From: Strigamia acuminata
Taxonomy: Eukaryota > Arthropoda > Chilopoda > Geophilomorpha > Linotaeniidae
Assembly: GCA_949358305.1 (NCBI GenBank)
Contig: OX442315.1
Span: 24,950,427-25,014,426, forward strand
Direction of reading: 5' to 3'
DNA: 64,000 bases
Shown here piece by piece: positions 58,649 to 64,000 of this stretch. The stretch's first letter is position 1. Each line of letters opens with the position of its first letter. The notes beneath the pieces are model-generated. The model saw only the letters and a list, made by a program, of their open reading frames with translations. It was not told where the DNA came from and searched no databases. The translations under genes and the position numbers were made by a program.

Positions 58649-61600
58649 CTGGTGAGGAAAAAATGAAATGAGTTTATACTTTTTACTGACACAATATGAA
58701 ACAAAGTTAGCAATAACAGTTGGCTATCGGAGGGAAAACACAATTTCATTTACTAATGAAAAGTAAAAGGTTTGGAAGCGTGTGGACGAGCGTGTGGACT
58801 AGCCCCACGCGTGCCATTAAAAGACGAGTTGGAAATCAAAATCCCCGCAGCGGAACTTATTGAAACTCTAATATTATTTCTTGATGCACAAATTGATCCC
58901 ACGTGGGTGGAAAAACAGATTCGACAACATCAACTGTAATCTGTCTATGACGTGTGCGTTCGCTAATCCGCTGACCGCGCTTATTTTAAGCCAGTTCATA
59001 AATCTCACGTTTTTGTTCAAAGTGCTTGACAGTTGCAGCTTTATGAGTTGGTCTGGTGATTTTTGCGGATCAGCGGAAGCTGTGGGGAGGAAGTTACAGC
59101 GATTCGACGTTAGGGGGATTGATATTTCAACTAAAACCAGTTAAGCTTGCCGGGTGTGAGGATTTCAAATGAATTTGTGAGGCCGGCAGTTGTGTTTTAT
59201 GCGCCATCAAATAAATTGAAAACAATCAATACACATCCCAACCCAAAACTTCCCTCCAAATCAGCCATCAAACAAAAATATTGTAAAACTATGTCAGAAC
59301 AAATAAACCATTTCCCCCCCCTGCAAAATAAGCCATCAACGTTATTTGTTTCTAAAACTAGGAGAAGAAGCAAATAATGGAAAATCCTCGATGGAAAATC
59401 AACAAAAACAAATTCCAACACAAAAGAAGCACAAAGAATCCTACGGAGATAATATTTATACGTTTTAAAACGAAATTTAAACCAAAATTCTTGCTATGCA
59501 CACGCTCTTTTCTTTCTGTTTAAAGTCCAAGTACTCAATCTTTGACATCCACTTTATTAGACTCTAAGATTTAAGCTGACAACAAATAACGTCACATGCT
59601 CGCAGCCAAGTGGCCATCCACTCATTTTAATAAAATTTCATTACAATAATGTTACCTTGTAACGAGGTCAAGCTTAAAACATGGGAGAAAAATGAACACA
59701 TTGGTTAAGGCACAGCAGGAAGCTTTCCCAATGGTCAGTGCAGCCCCCCTTCAGAGAAAACAGATGACCAACTCAACTGACCGGATGAAGTCGCGATTCT
59801 TGATCACTTGTTCCTTGTGTCGCCACTCTAATCCAATTAGGAACCAAATTGCGTGAATGTTCTAATCCACCGAGGAAAAAGAGCAAAAAAGCAAAAATAA
59901 AAAATAAACTTCGCATGTTGAGATTTGTTAATAAGGCCGAGAATTTTTCAATCATTTTGTTTCTCGGTTTTTCGCTAGTCTGGCACGCGGTATGTCAAAC
60001 TTGCACCCCGTAGCAATAAAGCAACGCCCACGCCATTGCCACGACCTGTGCGGTGCATATAAGCCAGAGGGTAATTTACAACAGTGCGAGGAAGGAAAAA
60101 AGACCGAGAGAAATATGCCCAAATAACAACCACCACAAGAAACGACTCAATATTTCACCCAAATTCAATTTTGAATAATTTATTTCAAATATTCAACCCC
60201 CTCCCCCATTAATATTGTGCAAAACAATTTTAAAAAGAAAAAAAAAATCGAAATAAAAAAAATGGATTTCACATTTTGCCCTTTCCTAGGCCTAATTTCA
60301 AATTTTTAAATCCACCTGTAACTTATTTGTATCGCACTTATCATTCTCATACGAAAAAAAAAACGTTGTTAATTTACATTTCAATGTGCTTAAATAATGC
60401 AACCATTAGTTATTCATAAAAAAAGAGAAAGATCAAGCGTGGGGGAGGAGTGTAACCATGACAACCAAAAGGCAGTTTGCCCAAGCTCCTCAATAATTCG
60501 TTCAAACGAGTGCGCCAAAACTGGTGACAGGATGCAAATTAGCATCATCACTTGGCGGCAGCAGGTGCGTCCTTACAACGAGGTCCCCTCATATTTATTC
60601 GTACCAACGTTGAGTTAATTATATTTTCAATAACTCGCCTATGCGCCACTAGCGTCCCTTGTGCGGAAAAAGATGATTTACATGGTTGGCAGACGGTACC
60701 AAGCGAAGACGGAACATGTTTCCATATTTTTTTTTTATAAGAATAAAAAAAAAATAACAAAAAAAAATTCATATTAATTTTTTTATTATTAAACTTTACT
60801 GATTGCACCCAACTGACAAATAAACAAAACTTTTCATTTTGATCACGAAAACATAAATGAGCCGTAAGAAATAGGATTTTTTAAGCAGCAAATAAATGAC
60901 ACATACCGGTAATTGCTATTATTTTTTCACTAATCAAAGGTGAAAAATATTTAATTCATTTAATTAAATTCCGAATCACAACAACAATGTGTTGAGCCGC
61001 TACGCACTACTTCATTTCACAAATCGATGAAAGAATGTTCATTTTCTTTTTCTTTTCCAAATGCATAAATAAAAAGCAAGAAAAGCGCAGTGTAGAAATG
61101 CAAATTCCTTAAATCTTACAAATTCAGCAGGTCTTGGAGAGGAGTAGAAAATAGGGGGAAAAATCCCCAAATTATCCCATCCCCTTGCACGATAAATCGC
61201 GGCTAAAGAGGCACAAATATGCGCGCTGTTGCCATGGTTACTTGCTCCTCGTTTGCGCGGGGGATGTAAAGAAGGATATATCTTTTCGAATCCCACCACA
61301 AAGACCTAGTTAACATATCACGGCTGGCAGGAAACCATTATCTCGAATCTGCCAATCCATCCCGACTTGTCATCGCTGCTTTTATGATTCACTCCATAGT
61401 GCACGACGCCGAGTAACAAGGACGCTCCATCACCCTCGTTACAACACAACACCTAACCCTTTTATTTAGATGCACCCAATTACCGCATTAAATTCGACAA
61501 ACATTAGTGCGGTTCACCAGTGCGTTAACATGCACTCGTGACCGTTGGTAAATGAGAGAACAAGTTGTTGTCTGCTGTTAAGTCTCGCTCCGTGTAATAC

Positions 61601-64000
61601 GGAGGTCGAGCGGGCGTCGGGGACTCGAATGGCGGGCGGGAGTCGCATCGAAGAAAGGCAAGACTCACTCGCTCGCCCGCATTACGCCCTAATCTGCTCA
61701 TCATGGTTAATGTCAACTGGGATCCAAATACCCTTATCAAATGTAAACAAAGAGTACATAAAGCCCAAATTATGAGTCTTTCAATCTGGGTATGAGCACA
61801 ACACATGCAAATATCAGTGGCTCCCATGCGGAGTATTACGAGGACAACGTGTCAACGACAAAGCCGACGAGTCGACAACCAAATGCCACCAGGTGTAATA
61901 GTCCGAAATTAAAACTTTTTCCTCCCTCCTCCTTTCAATTATTCACTAAAACTAAAACTAAATCGTTAATAATAATAATAAAAAGAAAAAATACGAATGA
62001 CTGAGAACTGAGACTGTGCTGTGGCATTTAATCTCGTTAATTTTATCGTGCGAATAAATGCGTTGACGGATGTAAGGTGTAATAAATGGTGAGTCAATAT
62101 ATAAGAGCTAAATTACATTCTGTGGTTGTACATTATGAGCAACCAAATGTCCTCCATTTTGCCCACTAATGGCGCGTGTGGTGTGGGAATTACTCTCGGA
62201 TGGCATTCTAACGTCATCCAAAATGCCTTTATTTATGACCAAGTGGTGGATACCCCACCAAATTGTTGTCATACAAATGCCATCAATTGAATTCGGCCCT
62301 ATTTTATATGCAGAATTCTTTTTTTCTTCTTTTTTTAATGGACGCCATTAATTGAGGAGAAAACGTTTCAAATAAAAAATAAATAGATAAATCGACTTGG
62401 CCAAAAGGCCACATGTTAACACACTGTGGTAGGGCGTGTTACACGACTAGAAATTCAATCGATTTAATTAAAAATCAACCTTTGTCTTTGCAAATGAGAG
62501 AAAAAAAAATGACAAGAGAAAAACCTTGACCACTGTTTGTAAGTAATGTCTCTTGGGTGTTCAAACTTGTCGTGGAAGTTCATCTCTCCTTTGACCGTTT
62601 GCGCCAAAATGACCAAGACGTGAAGCTTTTATGCAATTCCTTAAGTGGCAAATGGTGTTCGAGGCGAATACCTCGTATTTTAGCAAAACCTTGAGTGTCT
62701 CAAAAGATAAAAAAAAAAAAAAAAAAAAAGAAATAAGAAAAAGAAAAAAGAAAAAAGCCGCCATCGACATCAAACAGATTTAATGAGCAGGGAGTTTCTA
62801 CCACGTATCCCAACTCGACACAAGTGTAATTTAACGTTTAATCAAAGTTTGACTTCTACAAAAACATCACTCCAACAAACCGGAGAAAAAAAATATTGAT
62901 TTCTTTCTCCATTTAAAGCCCCTAAAAAGAAGAAATCCATAAAAAAAAATAAAAAATAAAATATATAAAAAATACTTTAAACTTGAATCCTCACATTTTT
63001 CCGATTTTTATTTCAAATTGTTTCTATTAAAAAAAAATTTAACTCTAAAACTCTTTTATTGCCGATTTTTCATAAATCACACATTTCTTATCGTCCTTTG
63101 CAGATACATTTTTTTTTAAAGAAAGAAAAAGCCAATCATTTTTTTTTTAAATCTTCCCAATCATTCCAGGCGTTCTTGGTTATTATCTCTCTCCCTCTCA
63201 TTGAAATGTATGAACACATTACACAAATCCACTTTGGCTGCATATTGAAAAATTCATGTCCTTTTTCAAGCTCACTCCTTCTAAGCCTATTAAAATGGGA
63301 ATTTTTACCCCAACTCTTACTCACTTTATATTTTTTTTCAAAATTGATATTTTAAAATAAAAAGTAGATAGAGTACATTAGTTGGCCATTCTCCCCTCTT
63401 ATCTTATTCTCCACTACTACAACAACAGGCGACATTTTTGATTTTCACTCCTCTTTCGCCCATTTAAACTTGCACCAATTTTAAATAATCTTCAACTGGA
63501 ATTGCCATCATCCAAAACCGGAGTCCTTTGATTTTATTTCGAACCCTAAGTTGCTCTCGGTTCAATTGCGCAGCGTTTTTGTAAGGTGAATTCGTCTACA
63601 CGAGGTCTGACAGGCAGTTGAGTTCTTTTGTGTGGGAAAAATTATGTTGTTGTTTACGGCTTGGTTCCTCGCCCATCAGCAAATAAATGGACACTTGGTA
63701 GGGAGGAGGTTATGAATAAAATAAAACCAAATGCAAGTGTTTAGGAAAATAGGAGCGAAAAAGGGAGGGGAAAACCAAATAAATGCTTACTTCAAAATAA
63801 GCTTATTTACACTTGGACGAAACTATTACTACTTCCACGCACAGATAAGATTTTTCTAAAAGTGTTTTCTTTTCTTTATGATTTTTTTTTTCACCATCTA
63901 CTGCGAGATAAGAGATAAAAATTGAAAATTTTTCTTACAAAATGTCACTTTATTTACAACACGGAATTGACTAAACTCGCTCAAAACTCGTTTCTGCTAA
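58649..64000. other. Non-coding DNA 5' of the SOWAH ankyrin exon
   Basis: Presumably the next SOWAH intron. No ankyrin or SOWAH N-terminal exon was found on the minus strand, and no gene on the plus strand. Poly(A) and A-rich runs at about 60234-60250, 60747-60768 and 62708-62760. The first hundred bases of this stretch and the part around 61370-61700 are less AT-rich. Confidence 0.45.

Noticed and set aside
61039-61299. Minus-strand ORF ending near a GTAAGA donor, considered as the preceding SOWAH exon
   Set aside because: It ends EF in phase 0 but shows no ankyrin or SOWAH-like sequence.
37659-64000. Intact transposon, MITE, tRNA or rRNA genes
   Set aside because: No transposase-like frame, paired terminal inverted repeats or tRNA B-box pattern could be recognised by eye; a repeat library or tRNAscan-type search was not possible.

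Overview
The window is animal nuclear DNA, AT-rich, with genes split by many very short introns (mostly about 45-75 nt, GT...AG, T-rich 3' ends). Gene content says arthropod, most likely a holometabolous insect. A beetle would fit the intron size and composition, but that is inference. It is not Drosophila-like, because a p22phox and a CENP-N homologue are both present. I see no rRNA, tRNA, CRISPR array or recognisable intact transposon. Homologues were named by reading translated exons against remembered family motifs, with no database search. Exon junctions were placed by hand from GT/AG sites and reading phase.

Bases 1-37660 are a dense housekeeping cluster. In order: CACHD1-like VWA/Cache membrane protein (+, 5' truncated), XTBD (XRN2-binding) protein (-), PIGN GPI ethanolamine-phosphate transferase (+), cyclin E (+), URI1 prefoldin-like protein (-), p22phox/CYBA (+), BtpA/F13E9.13-family protein (+, its ORF overlapping the p22phox stop), TP53INP/DOR autophagy cofactor (-), C19orf12-like (+), gamma-SNAP (-), OXA1L (-), CIAO2B/MIP18 (+), CMC2 (-), CENP-N (+), ASCIZ/ATMIN zinc finger (-), RPP40 (+) with an intronless LRR gene inside its first intron, and ZFAND1 (+). 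Many neighbours are head-to-head pairs sharing 230-1300 bp promoters. Two convergent pairs are only about 65-70 bp apart at their stop codons.

Bases 37660-64000 are almost gene-free. They carry three ankyrin/C-terminal exons of a SOWAH-family gene on the minus strand, split by introns of 2.1 and 8.2 kb, with its 5' part beyond the right edge. They also hold a possible alternative last exon for it, and an isolated plus-strand first exon of a type II membrane protein lying antisense in a SOWAH intron. The rest is non-coding sequence with simple repeats and scattered YY1/Pho-like motifs.

The proteins serve unrelated core functions: GPI anchors, cell cycle, kinetochore, RNase P, Fe-S targeting, COX assembly, membrane fusion and ROS production. 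Nothing suggests a bacterial-style operon except the p22phox/BtpA overlap. The strongest curiosities are that overlap, an apparent U12-type AT-AA intron in CIAO2B, CENP-N and p22phox in an insect-like genome, the 11-copy TQT array of ASCIZ, E2F sites at cyclin E, and the nested intronless LRR gene.
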